The notes: generated by a model not told the origin, from the letters alone. 64,000 nt of DNA from Alicyclobacillus tolerans (GCF_900142255.1 NZ_FRAF01000009.1:1-64000), one strand, 5' to 3'. Positions 24,596-33,432 are shown, counted from the stretch's first letter. Translations and numbers: made by a program.

Positions 24596-25942
24596 GTGAT
24601 TACGAAACTGCTAATCGCCAACCGTGGTGAAATTGCCCGACGCATTATCCGTACCTGCAAACGTATGGGAATTTCAACTGTAGCAGTTTATTCTGATGCG
24701 GATGAAAGCGCTTTGTTTGTCAAGGAGGCCGATGAGCGAGTAAGAATTGGTCCACCCCCTGTAGCAGAGAGTTATCTAAAAATCGATGCTATTTTAGAAG
24801 CTGCTCAACAAACAGGTGCCGATGCAATTCATCCGGGGTATGGTTTATTAAGTGAACATGCGGATTTTGCCAAGCGAGTTCGCCAGCAAGGTCTCATTTT
24901 TGTTGGACCTCCAGAGGCGGCGATTGCTGCAATGGGCAGTAAAGTCGAGGCGCGCCGAAGAATGAGTGCTACTGGTCTGCCAATTGTACCGGGAACGGAA
25001 AATGCGCTTGCGAGTTTAGAAGAGGCCATTGAAGCTGCAGAGCGGATAGGGTATCCAGTCATGCTCAAAGCTTCGAGTGGCGGTGGTGGAATCGGTATGC
25101 AAATCATTCGCGATGCTGAAGAGTTAAAGAAAGCGTTTGCGGGCAGCCAGGCTCGCGCTGCTTCCTACTTTGGCAATGGAGATTTATTTTTAGAGAAATA
25201 TATTGAAAAACCACACCATGTCGAAATTCAAGTTCTTCTAGACAGGCAGGGCAATGGGGTCCATTTGGGTGATCGCGAATGTTCCATTCAGCGTCGTCAT
25301 CAAAAAGTGGTAGAAGAAGCTCCGTCACCGTTATTAAGTGCTGCTTTACGGCAGGAAATGGGGAGTAAGGCTGTTCAAGCGGCTCTTTCTCTTGGTTATG
25401 AAGGTGTGGGTACTTTTGAATTTTTGGCTGATGAATCAGGAAATTATTATTTTCTGGAGATGAATACGCGACTCCAAGTTGAGCATCCTGTGACCGAACA
25501 GATTACTGGATTGGACCTAGTGGAGTGGCAGTTGCGGGTTGCTTCAGGAGAGTCGCTGACCTTTCAACAGCAGGACGTCCATTTCCACGGTCACAGTATC
25601 GAAGCACGTGTTTATGCTGAAGATCCAGTGCGTGGATTCCCGTCGCCAGGAAAATTGCAAGTTCTTGATCTGCCAGAAGGGATGGAAGGCGTGCGGCTTG
25701 ATTTTGGCTTTCAGTCGGGGGATACCATTACGCCATTTTACGATCCTCTCATCGGCAAATTGGTGGTGACGGCTTCAACGCGCGCTGAAGCTATTCAGCT
25801 TTTGCAAAAAGCACTTAATACTTGTCAGATTACCGGGATTAAGTCAAATCTTCCGCAATTGCAAGCTATTGCAAAAGATGAGCGATTTTTGCAAGGTCTA
25901 ACCGATACAAGCTTTTTGACTGGTTTGAGTTTGAACTCATAA
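24596..25942 (+). CDS. Biotin carboxylase subunit (methylcrotonyl-CoA carboxylase type)
   Basis: The 448-residue protein is a biotin carboxylase: KLLIANRGEIARRIIRT at the start, the ATP-grasp glycine loop KASSGGGGIGMQI near residue 160, and FLEMNTRLQVEHPVTE near 288, all with family residues. It carboxylates the BCCP encoded 11 bp downstream. The gene order with BCCP, HMG-CoA lyase, enoyl-CoA hydratase and carboxyltransferase matches yngH of the B. subtilis leucine-degradation operon, so 3-methylcrotonyl-CoA carboxylase is more likely than the fatty-acid enzyme. GTG 24596 follows GGAGGAAGG. Confidence 0.9.
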   Translation: MITKLLIANRGEIARRIIRTCKRMGISTVAVYSDADESALFVKEADERVRIGPPPVAESYLKIDAILEAAQQTGADAIHPGYGLLSEHADFAKRVRQQGLIFVGPPEAAIAAMGSKVEARRRMSATGLPIVPGTENALASLEEAIEAAERIGYPVMLKASSGGGGIGMQIIRDAEELKKAFAGSQARAASYFGNGDLFLEKYIEKPHHVEIQVLLDRQGNGVHLGDRECSIQRRHQKVVEEAPSPLLSAALRQEMGSKAVQAALSLGYEGVGTFEFLADESGNYYFLEMNTRLQVEHPVTEQITGLDLVEWQLRVASGESLTFQQQDVHFHGHSIEARVYAEDPVRGFPSPGKLQVLDLPEGMEGVRLDFGFQSGDTITPFYDPLIGKLVVTASTRAEAIQLLQKALNTCQITGIKSNLPQLQAIAKDERFLQGLTDTSFLTGLSLNS

Positions 25943-25953
25943 GGGGGATATTT

Positions 25954-26166
25954 ATGGCAGAGGTTCGTTCGAATATGGCAGGTACAGTTTTTCAATTACT
26001 CGTATCTGTTGGTGATCAGGTTAATGCTGGTGATGACGTGGTTGTTCTTGAATCTATGAAGATGGAGGTACCCATTGCCAGTGAATTTTCTGGCGTTGTG
26101 AAAGAATTGCGCGTTGAGGTGGGCACGTTTGTCAATGAAGATGATGTGCTCTTGGTCTTGGAGTGA
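25954..26166 (+). CDS. Biotin carboxyl carrier protein (YngHB-like)
   Basis: This 70-residue protein is a lone biotinyl domain. The biotin lysine is in VLESMKMEVPI near residue 35, with the flanking hairpins (MAGTVFQLLVSVGDQV and VGTFVNEDDVLLVLE). It shuttles carboxyl groups between the biotin carboxylase and the carboxyltransferase of this operon. ATG 25954 has AAGGGGG upstream. Confidence 0.93.
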   Translation: MAEVRSNMAGTVFQLLVSVGDQVNAGDDVVVLESMKMEVPIASEFSGVVKELRVEVGTFVNEDDVLLVLE

Positions 26167-26172
26167 TGTCTG

Positions 26173-27096
26173 ATGGCTGGCGTAACCCTGTTTGAAGTTG
26201 GCCCGCGTGATGGATTACAAAATGAATCGGTCCTTTTAAGCAGTGAAGATAAGGTGTTTTTGGTGGAACAGTTAATGGATGCGGGTCTTACCCGTATTGA
26301 AGTGAGTTCGTTTGTTTCACCTCGCTGGATTCCACAGTTAGCTGATGCAGAGGAAGTCTTTCGTCAAGTTCAACGCAGACCTGGAGTAGAACTGAGTGCG
26401 CTTGTTCCGAATGAAAAAGGGCTGGAGCGGGCGCTTGCCTGCCAAGTCGATGCTGTAGCCGTTTTTATGTCAGCCAGTGAGACGCATAATTTGAAAAACA
26501 TCAACAAAACCCGTGTTGACACCTATCCTGTGCTAGCCCCGGTTGTGACAGCGGCTAAAGCAGCTAAGAAGTCTGTGCGTGGTTATGTTTCTACAGCTTT
26601 TGGCTGTCCTTACGAAGGGGAGGTAGCCATAACAGAAGTGATAGAAGTGAGTATGCGCCTTTTTGAGATGGGCATTGATGAATTGTCGATAGGTGACACA
26701 ATTGGCGTAGCTGTGCCAACTCAAGTTGAGGCTCTACTTGCTGAAATGGAGAAACAAGGAATTCCGCTAGAAAGAATTGCCCTGCATTTTCATGATACAC
26801 GGGGGACTGCTGTAGCTAATGCCTATGCAGGCTACCAAGCAGGGGTGCGAATTTTTGATGGCTCGATTGGTGGTATGGGTGGATGTCCTTATGCGCCAGG
26901 AGCGTCTGGCAATGTGTCAACGGAAGACTTGCGCTATCTGTTTGAAAGTATGGGCGTTACAACCAATACTCATCTGGATAAACTTCGCGATGCTGCTCGC
27001 TGGCTCTCGCAACGTTTGCAAAAAACGCTTTTTAGTCATGATAGTCAAGTCGCCCATGCTATGACATGGGCAGAAGGGGAGAGTGAGCCACAATGA
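26173..27096 (+). CDS. mvaB: Hydroxymethylglutaryl-CoA lyase
   Basis: The 307-residue TIM-barrel enzyme splits HMG-CoA into acetoacetate and acetyl-CoA, the last step of leucine breakdown. Family marks are FEVGPRDGLQNES at the N-terminus, HFHDTRGTAVAN near residue 200 and the active-site cysteine loop GMGGCPYAPGASGN near 235. It corresponds to yngG in the B. subtilis operon. The next gene overlaps its stop by 4 bp. Confidence 0.93.
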   Translation: MAGVTLFEVGPRDGLQNESVLLSSEDKVFLVEQLMDAGLTRIEVSSFVSPRWIPQLADAEEVFRQVQRRPGVELSALVPNEKGLERALACQVDAVAVFMSASETHNLKNINKTRVDTYPVLAPVVTAAKAAKKSVRGYVSTAFGCPYEGEVAITEVIEVSMRLFEMGIDELSIGDTIGVAVPTQVEALLAEMEKQGIPLERIALHFHDTRGTAVANAYAGYQAGVRIFDGSIGGMGGCPYAPGASGNVSTEDLRYLFESMGVTTNTHLDKLRDAARWLSQRLQKTLFSHDSQVAHAMTWAEGESEPQ

Positions 27097-27872
27097 ACAA
27101 CGAATGGGTTCAAGTGCGACAGGAAGATGATGTAGTGGTAGTTACGCTGCATCGCGAGGAAGCCGCTAATGCGCTTTCTCAAGATTTATGCGATGCTCTC
27201 CTGCAAGTATTGGAAGAATTAGCAAGCAGTCAGGCTCGCGTTGTTGTGTTGACCGGATCGGGACAAAAAGCATTTTGTGCAGGGGCAGATTTAAAGGAAC
27301 GCAAGGGAATGGATATTCAACAGGTGCGTGCAGCTGTGAAACGGATTGGTCGGGTCACCCAGGCTGTGGCTCAACTGCCGATGCCGACAATCGCTATGCT
27401 GAATGGTGTAGCCTTTGGTGGTGGATTGGAAATCGCTTTGGCAGCCGATTTGCGAGTAGCTGCAGAACATGTGCAAATGGGTCTGACAGAAACAGGCTTG
27501 GCAATTGTACCTGGTGCAGGTGGCACACAACGTTTACCACGACTGATTGGCTTGGCAAAAGCTAAAGAGCTGATTTTTACAGCTCGTCGAATAGACGCGC
27601 AAGAGGCGTATCGTTTAGGATTGGTCAACCAAGTGGTCAAGGTTAATGAACTTTGGACTCAAACACTCCAATTGGCGAAAGAAATCGCTAAAAATGGTCC
27701 GATTGCCGTACAATCAGCAAAATGGGCGATAGAGGAAGGTATAGATAAATCGCTTGCAGAGGGGTTGCATCTTGAGTGGCAAGCTTACGAGCGAGTGCTT
27801 GGCAGCCAGGATAGGCTGGAGGGTTTAGCTGCTTTTGCAGAAAAACGTCCACCCCAATATACAGGACAGTAA
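27093..27872 (+). CDS. Enoyl-CoA hydratase, methylglutaconyl-CoA type
   Basis: The 259-residue crotonase-fold protein has the oxyanion-hole segments KAFCAGADLKER near residue 57 and NGVAFGGGLEIALAADLRVA near 105. The catalytic glutamates fall in LTETGLAIVPGAGGTQRLPR. Position in the operon, between HMG-CoA lyase and the carboxyltransferase, matches yngF, which hydrates 3-methylglutaconyl-CoA. It overlaps the upstream gene (ATGA). Confidence 0.88.
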   Translation: MNNEWVQVRQEDDVVVVTLHREEAANALSQDLCDALLQVLEELASSQARVVVLTGSGQKAFCAGADLKERKGMDIQQVRAAVKRIGRVTQAVAQLPMPTIAMLNGVAFGGGLEIALAADLRVAAEHVQMGLTETGLAIVPGAGGTQRLPRLIGLAKAKELIFTARRIDAQEAYRLGLVNQVVKVNELWTQTLQLAKEIAKNGPIAVQSAKWAIEEGIDKSLAEGLHLEWQAYERVLGSQDRLEGLAAFAEKRPPQYTGQ

Positions 27873-27887
27873 AGAGGTGCACTTCAT

Positions 27888-29414
27888 ATGGAGGATAATC
27901 GTTTGCAGCAGGAAAAAGAACGGATTATGAGCGGTGGCGAGCGCAAATATCATGAGAAAAACGCATCCACAGGCAAGTTGTTTGTGCGCGAAAGATTGCG
28001 CTTGTTGTTGGATGGCGATTTTTTATTGGAAGATGGTTTGTTTGCCAATGCTTTGTCTGAAGATTTGCCAGCAGATGGAGTCATTACTGGCGTTGGAAAA
28101 ATTGATGGTCGACCAGTTGCGTTTATGGCCAATGATAGCACTGTGAAAGCAGGAAGCTGGGGCTCGCGTACGGTTGAGAAAATCTTGCGTATCCAGGAGA
28201 CAGCGGAAACCATGCAAATCCCCCTCATCTATCTTGTGGATTCTGCTGGTGCACGGATTACCGATCAGGTTGAGATGTTTCCAGGGCGGCGCGGAGCTGG
28301 ACGCATTTTCCACAATCAAGTGCGACTTTCTGGCCAGATTCCGCAAATTTGTTTGCTCTTTGGGCCATCAGCCGCTGGCGGGGCCTATATTCCTGCTTTT
28401 TGTGACATAGTGGTGATGGTGGAAGGCAACGCCAGTATGTATCTTGGCTCACCACGCATGGCGGAAATGGTCATTGGTGAAAAAGTAACTCTGGAAGAGA
28501 TGGGCGGAGCACGGATGCATTGCAGTGTCAGTGGCTGCGGTGATGTATTGGTCAAAACAGAACAGGAAGCATTGGCTTTTGCCCGTCAATATCTAAGTTA
28601 TATGCCATCGCATATGTCCAAAGCACTGCCTGTTATGGAGGGACAAGAAGCGGAAGCGTTTGAAAAAACGCTGGCTGACATTCTGCCTCAAAACCAAAAT
28701 GCTCCCTTCAATATGCATGATTTAATTCGCAGAGTAATTGATAAAGATAGCTGGCTTGAAATCAAAGCGCTGTTTGCACAAGAAATCATTACCGGATTGG
28801 CACGTTTGGATGGACATCCTGTTGGTATTGTTGCCAACCAACCGCGGGTGAAAGGCGGGGTTCTTTTTGTCGATTCTGCTGACAAAGCGGCTCGTTTCAT
28901 TTCACTTTGTGACGCCTTTTCAATTCCGCTCATTTTCCTGGCAGACGTCCCTGGATTTATGATTGGTACGAAGGTGGAACGGGCTGGGATTATTCGTCAC
29001 GGCGCAAAGTTGATTGCTGCTATGTCAGAAGCGACGGTTCCTAAGCTAAGCGTTGTCGTACGCAAGGCTTATGGTGCTGGTTTGTACGCCATGGCAGGAC
29101 CCGCTTTTGAGCCGGATGTTTGTCTCGCGTTACCTACTGCGCAAATAGCAGTTATGGGACCTGAAGCAGCAGTCAATGCAGTCTACAGCAATAAAATTGC
29201 CGAACTTCCAGAAACAGAACGTGCTGCTTTTGTCGAACAAAAGAGGGAAGAGTACCGTTCTGATATTGATATTTTCAAATTGGCCTCGGAGATGATTGTG
29301 GATGATATTGTTGAGCCCAATCATTTGCGTGACGAGTTGGTGTCCCGCCTGGCAGTCTATCGTTCCAAACATCGGGATCGACCCATCAAGAAACACGCGG
29401 TTTATCCGGTATAA
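27888..29414 (+). CDS. Acyl-CoA carboxyltransferase beta subunit (YngE-like)
   Basis: This 508-residue protein contains both carboxyltransferase halves fused, as in propionyl- and methylcrotonyl-CoA carboxylase beta subunits. Landmarks are GERKYHEKNASTGKLFVRER, the acyl-CoA pocket FGPSAAGGAYIPAFCD near residue 165 and the C-terminal KAYGAGLYAMAGPAFEPD near 388. With the biotin carboxylase and BCCP it would make 3-methylglutaconyl-CoA. It is the last gene of the operon and ends 43 bp before a terminator. Confidence 0.9.
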   Translation: MEDNRLQQEKERIMSGGERKYHEKNASTGKLFVRERLRLLLDGDFLLEDGLFANALSEDLPADGVITGVGKIDGRPVAFMANDSTVKAGSWGSRTVEKILRIQETAETMQIPLIYLVDSAGARITDQVEMFPGRRGAGRIFHNQVRLSGQIPQICLLFGPSAAGGAYIPAFCDIVVMVEGNASMYLGSPRMAEMVIGEKVTLEEMGGARMHCSVSGCGDVLVKTEQEALAFARQYLSYMPSHMSKALPVMEGQEAEAFEKTLADILPQNQNAPFNMHDLIRRVIDKDSWLEIKALFAQEIITGLARLDGHPVGIVANQPRVKGGVLFVDSADKAARFISLCDAFSIPLIFLADVPGFMIGTKVERAGIIRHGAKLIAAMSEATVPKLSVVVRKAYGAGLYAMAGPAFEPDVCLALPTAQIAVMGPEAAVNAVYSNKIAELPETERAAFVEQKREEYRSDIDIFKLASEMIVDDIVEPNHLRDELVSRLAVYRSKHRDRPIKKHAVYPV

Positions 29415-29456
29415 TCCATGAGTTAGGGAAGTTGCTTATGAAATGCAGGAATTCTT

Positions 29457-29497
29457 TCCCCGCGTTGCCCCATTTAAAGTGGCGCGGGGATTTCTTT
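29457..29497 (+). terminator. Terminator of the leucine-catabolism operon
   Basis: TCCCCGCG (29457-29464) pairs with CGCGGGGA (29483-29490); a T-rich TTTCTTT follows. Confidence 0.8.
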
Positions 29498-29651
29498 ATG
29501 CATCTTGCTTATTTTACTTCAGTGCATAAAATCGGTATGATGAATACGTTTGAGTTGGTTTATCTTAGTTTCCTTAGATGTTTGGAGTGGAGTAAGGGTC
29601 AAGTTCTGCTTGCGCGTTGTCCGCGTTGTCTATGAAAAGGAGCGGTTTGTC

Positions 29652-31286
29652 TTGGAGTGTCAGCTTCATCGCAGTGCAACAGGTAACCGCTTGACGGATA
29701 CCTTTTTACAATCTTTTCATGAAGTTGCTGATTTATACGATGGTCAGAATCCACGAGATTTACAAACCTATCAACAACGATCGAAACAATTAACCGAGCA
29801 ATTTTCTGCAGCGCACAGACAGGAGTTGGCGTCTGCATTGGTAGAACATTTGCGCCAACTGGGCGCTCCTGAGGCTAGTGTGGATAATGCCCGTCGATTA
29901 GCTGACGTTCGTACAGTAGCCGTCGTCACTGGTCAGCAAGCCGGACTTTTTACAGGACCAATCTATGCGTTGGCCAAGGCTTTGACAGCCATTGGCGTAG
30001 CCGAACAATTATCGCAGGACTTGCAACAGCCTGTCGTCCCCGTGTTTTGGGTGGCTTCGGAAGATCACGATTGGGATGAAGTCAATCATGCTTATATTCT
30101 TACCGAGGAAGGACGAACAAAGCGCGTTTCACTGGCTATGCGTCCGGATTTGCACAGCATGGTTTATCATACGCCTCTTGAAGTATCTGCAGTGGAAAGT
30201 GCTTTAGACAGTTTGCAGCAACTTTTGCCGAAGGCTGAGTATAAATGGCGGATGATTGAAGAGATTCGCTCGTTTTGGCATCCTGGAGACAGTTTGTCTC
30301 ATTGGTTTGCGCGAATTATGGCCCACTTGCTAGGTGAGCGTGGCTTAGTCTTGCTTGATCCTTGTCTTCCAAGATTGCGTGCTCTGGTAGCGAACGCCTT
30401 CTCGAAAGCGCTGGAAGCCAGTGAAGAAATACGTCATGAACTGAATCGTTGCTATGACGAGATTCGCAGTCGTGGTTTTACACCTGAGGTAATGGAGGAC
30501 AAAAGCAACAGCAATGTATTTTGGGTCGAAGATGGCAAACGCTACGTATTAGAGCGTGTCGATCGCGATTTATTCCGATCACGTGGCTTGAACCGCGAAT
30601 TTTCTCTCGATGATTTGCGCGTTTTAGTCACCCACAATCCCAACGCCTTCAGTTCTAACGTATTATTGAGACCGCTCATTCAAGATGAATTGCTTCCCAC
30701 TCTTGTCTATCTTGGCGGACCTTCGGAAATAGCTTACTACCCGTTGGCGCGCGGCGTATTTCATGCTTTTGGGAAGAAATTGCCTCCCCTGTTGTTGCGT
30801 CAGCGAATGCAAATGGTTCCGCAGTCCGTTGCATCCTTGTTGGAAGCGTGGGGAATCACTTGGCAAGAGCGCAACGAGATCGACCAGCTAGAGAGGAACT
30901 ATCTCTTATCCAATGGATTACTTCTAGCGCGTGAACAGATAGCGAAAATGCAGGTGGAGTGGAGTCAGCAATTGTTGCGTCTAGAGGAACAGTTGCCTCT
31001 GTTAGGTCCGCAGTTGCCTACGCTATTGCAAAGGTCGGCTGTGCGTCAGGAAGCGGAATTGCATCGTTTGGAATTGAAAATATCTCGGCTCATCGAATTG
31101 CAGGGCGAAATTGAAATACGTCATCGGCGTTTGGCCAGGAATTGGTTATATCCTGATGGACAGTTGCAGGAACGTCGCTTATCTCTAATGAATCTTTGGT
31201 CCATGTACGGGAAAGAATTGTTAAAGCAACTTCCTGCCTGGGGGCAGTATGAGGATGAGTCGCCTTTATATCATATTGAGATATAA
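29652..31286 (+). CDS. bshC: Bacillithiol synthesis cysteine ligase BshC
   Basis: The 544-residue protein matches BshC, which adds cysteine to glucosaminyl-malate in the last step of bacillithiol synthesis. Marks include VVTGQQAGLFTGPIYALAKA near residue 95, PVFWVASEDHDWDEVNH near 130 and LGGPSEIAYY near 355, and a long C-terminal coiled coil. TTG 29652 follows AAGGAGCGG at about 7 bp; the frame is open 34 codons further up without a site. It sits directly before mraZ, as in many Bacillales. Confidence 0.92.
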   Translation: MECQLHRSATGNRLTDTFLQSFHEVADLYDGQNPRDLQTYQQRSKQLTEQFSAAHRQELASALVEHLRQLGAPEASVDNARRLADVRTVAVVTGQQAGLFTGPIYALAKALTAIGVAEQLSQDLQQPVVPVFWVASEDHDWDEVNHAYILTEEGRTKRVSLAMRPDLHSMVYHTPLEVSAVESALDSLQQLLPKAEYKWRMIEEIRSFWHPGDSLSHWFARIMAHLLGERGLVLLDPCLPRLRALVANAFSKALEASEEIRHELNRCYDEIRSRGFTPEVMEDKSNSNVFWVEDGKRYVLERVDRDLFRSRGLNREFSLDDLRVLVTHNPNAFSSNVLLRPLIQDELLPTLVYLGGPSEIAYYPLARGVFHAFGKKLPPLLLRQRMQMVPQSVASLLEAWGITWQERNEIDQLERNYLLSNGLLLAREQIAKMQVEWSQQLLRLEEQLPLLGPQLPTLLQRSAVRQEAELHRLELKISRLIELQGEIEIRHRRLARNWLYPDGQLQERRLSLMNLWSMYGKELLKQLPAWGQYEDESPLYHIEI

Positions 31287-31341
31287 TCCTGGACAGAGTC
31301 TATGTTGCAAAGCAAATTTAATTTTTGAGCAAATGATTTTC

Positions 31342-31369
31342 TATGGCCATTGGGCCATATTTTTTTTTG
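31342..31369 (+). terminator. bshC terminator
   Basis: TATGGCC (31342-31348) and GGCCATA (31353-31359) form a stem with a four-base loop, followed by ten Ts. Confidence 0.9.
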
Positions 31370-31393
31370 ATTTTTTGTTCAGTCAGCAGGAGA

Positions 31394-31423
31394 TTGAAAA
31401 AGAAAACAGAAAAGCACTATTAT
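31394..31423 (+). promoter_or_regulatory. mraZ/dcw promoter, sigma-A type
   Basis: TTGAAA (31394-31399), 18-bp spacer, TATTAT (31418-31423). It lies just after the bshC terminator and just before the MraZ repeats, so it probably drives mraZ-rsmH-ftsL. Confidence 0.55.
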
Positions 31424-31424
31424 A

Positions 31425-31459
31425 GTGGTGGAAAGTGGGTAAAAGTGGGGCGAGATGGC
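31425..31459 (+). promoter_or_regulatory. MraZ operator: four repeats of 10-bp period
   Basis: GTGGT (31425), GTGGG (31435), GTGGG (31445) and ATGGC (31455) recur exactly every 10 bp, between the -10 and the mraZ ATG. MraZ is known to bind TGGGN-type direct repeats with five-base spacers before its own gene, so autoregulation is likely. Confidence 0.75.
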
Positions 31460-31474
31460 GGGGTGTGATGCTGA

Positions 31475-31906
31475 ATGTTCATGGGTGAATTTCAGCATGC
31501 TTTGGATGACAAAGGCCGTCTCACCATTCCTGGTAAATTTCGCGACCCACTTGGAGAGCAATTCGTCATGACTCGAGGATTGGATGGATGCATTTTTGTC
31601 TATCCCATGTCCGAATGGAATGTCTTGGAGTCCAAATTAAAATCGCTTCCCATGACTAGAGCGGATGCACGTTCTTTTGTCCGCCTGTTTTTTTCAGGAG
31701 CTAGTGAATGTGAATTGGACAAGCAGGGACGTGTGCTTGTGCCTTCCGTGCTTCGGGAACATGCGAATTTGGAAAAAGATTGCGTAGTGCTTGGAGTTTC
31801 TAATCGGTTGGAGATTTGGAGTCAGAAACGCTGGGCAGACTACTCTACAAATGCTTCGGGAGAATTCGCAGAACTTGCGGAGAAGCTTGTAGATCTCGAC
31901 TTCTAA
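31475..31906 (+). CDS. mraZ: Transcriptional regulator MraZ
   Basis: This 143-residue protein has two SpoVT/AbrB-like swapped-hairpin repeats. The first starts FMGEFQHALDDKGRLTIPGKF and the second CELDKQGRVLVPSVLREHA near residue 75; each has the D-x-x-(G)R core. MraZ binds DNA as a ring and controls the dcw cluster. ATG 31475 agrees with family N-termini (MFMGE), although the ribosome site is weak (GGGGTG) and lies inside the repeat region. Confidence 0.95.
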   Translation: MFMGEFQHALDDKGRLTIPGKFRDPLGEQFVMTRGLDGCIFVYPMSEWNVLESKLKSLPMTRADARSFVRLFFSGASECELDKQGRVLVPSVLREHANLEKDCVVLGVSNRLEIWSQKRWADYSTNASGEFAELAEKLVDLDF

Positions 31907-31960
31907 AGAAGAGAAGCTGCTTTCCTTTTTCGTTTGTAGACAGGAAAAGAGGGTACGCGC

Positions 31961-32929
31961 ATGTTTGTTCACGAAACCGTTCTACTGGAAGAAACAGTGG
32001 GAGCACTCCATCCTCGTGCAGGCGGTCGCTATATTGACTGTACGGTGGGCGGCGGTGGTCACACGGAGCGGCTTCTGCAACTTACCCAGCCGGATGGTCA
32101 AGTGCTTGGACTAGACCAAGATGAGAGCGCATTGAATGCTGCGAAAATAAGATTGGCCAATGATTTACACAGATTGCAACTTATTCACAGTAATTTTCGC
32201 CAATTGCACACTGTTGCCGAGCGTCTGAATTTCTATCCGGTCGACGGAATTTTGTTCGATCTCGGTGTTTCTTCGCCACAATTTGATGATGCGGAGAGAG
32301 GATTTAGTTATCGAAATGATGCGCCGCTTGACATGCGTATGGATCGCTCCCAGAAAGAAACAGCTCTGCAGTTTCTGCAACGCCTCGATGAGCGCCAAAT
32401 TGCTCAAATTCTGTTTGAGTACGGGGAAGAGCGTTATGCAAGGCGGATTGCTAAAAAAATGGTGGAAGCATTAGCAGCTAACCAATTGCAAAGCACCCTT
32501 CAGCTTGCCGAACTTGTTCGTGAAGCGATTCCTGCTGCAGCAAGAAGAACAGGAGGACATCCAGCCAAGCGAACATTTCAAGCCATCCGTATTGCTCTCA
32601 ACGATGAGTTGCAGGCTCTGCAGGAAGGATTAGAGGCGGCGTTTCAATTATTGAAAGTAGATGGACGTTTAGCGGTTATTACCTTTCATTCTCTAGAAGA
32701 TCGAATGGTCAAACAATTTTTCCAAAAAATGTCGCAGGGGTGTATCTGTCCTCCTGATTTCCCTATTTGTCAATGCGGACGACAAGCGCAAGCCGAAGTG
32801 GTAACGCGTAAGGCGCTTGTTCCGTCGGATGAAGAGCTACTGAGAAATCCAAGAGCGAGATCAGCAAAATTGAGAGTGTTGAGGAGGTTACAGAATGTCA
32901 GCAGTTCGACAGATGGCAGTACCAGTTGA
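31961..32929 (+). CDS. rsmH: 16S rRNA m4C1402 methyltransferase RsmH
   Basis: The 322-residue protein has the N-terminal HETVLLEETVGALHPR, the SAM site YIDCTVGGGGHTERLL near residue 28, and the catalytic-domain stretch GILFDLGVSSPQFDDAERGF near 95. The C-terminal IITFHSLEDRMVKQFF-type segment (VITFHSLEDRMVK) is also standard. It methylates N4 of C1402 in 16S rRNA. ftsL starts inside its last codons (35-bp overlap). Confidence 0.96.
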   Translation: MFVHETVLLEETVGALHPRAGGRYIDCTVGGGGHTERLLQLTQPDGQVLGLDQDESALNAAKIRLANDLHRLQLIHSNFRQLHTVAERLNFYPVDGILFDLGVSSPQFDDAERGFSYRNDAPLDMRMDRSQKETALQFLQRLDERQIAQILFEYGEERYARRIAKKMVEALAANQLQSTLQLAELVREAIPAAARRTGGHPAKRTFQAIRIALNDELQALQEGLEAAFQLLKVDGRLAVITFHSLEDRMVKQFFQKMSQGCICPPDFPICQCGRQAQAEVVTRKALVPSDEELLRNPRARSAKLRVLRRLQNVSSSTDGSTS

Positions 32930-33269
32930 ACACTCACGTTCAAGACAGAGCGAAGCAAAACCAATTTCTAAAACTCGTGCGCCTTGGCGGGAGGCGATTG
33001 GCAACATGGCCAATATGGCGCTTTGTGCAGCCGTTGCCGTAGGCGCTATGTGGTTTCTTGCTAATCGAGGGGCAGCCGCATACAGCCAGACATACAGCAA
33101 TGTGCAACTGCAAACGGAAATTAGTCAAATGGCAGCCGAAAACGCCTCGCTCAATGCTGAAGTGGACAGTTTGGAACGGCCATCGCGTATCCTCAGCACT
33201 GCCCTCAATAAGTTGCATATGGTACATGCTAATCCAATTCAAATTTCTGCGAATTCTTCTCAAGGCTAA
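32895..33269 (+). CDS. ftsL: Cell division protein FtsL
   Basis: This 124-residue bitopic protein has a basic cytosolic head, one membrane helix (about residues 37-56, MALCAAVAVGAMWFLANRG) and an extracytoplasmic coiled coil (LQTEISQMAAENASLNAEV). This is the FtsL design; it joins DivIB and DivIC at the septum. ATG 32895 follows GAGGAGG. Sequence identity to named FtsL is low as usual, so the call rests on position and topology. Confidence 0.85.
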   Translation: MSAVRQMAVPVEHSRSRQSEAKPISKTRAPWREAIGNMANMALCAAVAVGAMWFLANRGAAAYSQTYSNVQLQTEISQMAAENASLNAEVDSLERPSRILSTALNKLHMVHANPIQISANSSQG

Positions 33270-33312
33270 TATTGGCTCAATTTAAACTTTCCTCCTCATT
33301 TTAACAGTGTAA

Positions 33313-33356
33313 AAAACCTGGAAAATTTTTAAAGCCTGACGAATTTTCTGGGTTTT
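33313..33356 (+). terminator. Imperfect terminator-like stem after ftsL
   Basis: AAAACCTGGAAAATT (33313-33327) pairs with AATTTTCTGGGTTTT (33342-33356), with a two-base internal mismatch; the T-run is part of the stem. It would separate mraZ-rsmH-ftsL from the PBP gene. Confidence 0.55.
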
Positions 33357-33369
33357 ATGTTTGTGAGAG

Positions 33370-33396
33370 ATATTCCCCAACCTGTCCGCATAGAAT
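33370..33396 (+). promoter_or_regulatory. Sigma-E-like promoter before the PBP gene
   Basis: ATATT (33370-33374) is the core of the sigma-E -35 (KMATATT). After 14 bp comes CATAGAAT (33389-33396), one mismatch from the -10 CATACAMT. B. subtilis spoVD is sigma-E dependent, so the match supports the SpoVD reading. Confidence 0.5.
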
Positions 33397-33419
33397 CATT
33401 GCGATAAGACAGGCTGGGG
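33375..33419 (+). other. Hairpin overlapping the PBP ribosome site
   Basis: CCCCAACCTGTC (33375-33386) pairs with GACAGGCTGGGG (33408-33419), 11 of 12 bp, 21-nt loop. The right arm contains the G-run that serves as ribosome site for ATG 33433. It could limit translation if the transcript starts upstream of it. Confidence 0.5.
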
Positions 33420-33432
33420 GGATGGAAGCCAA

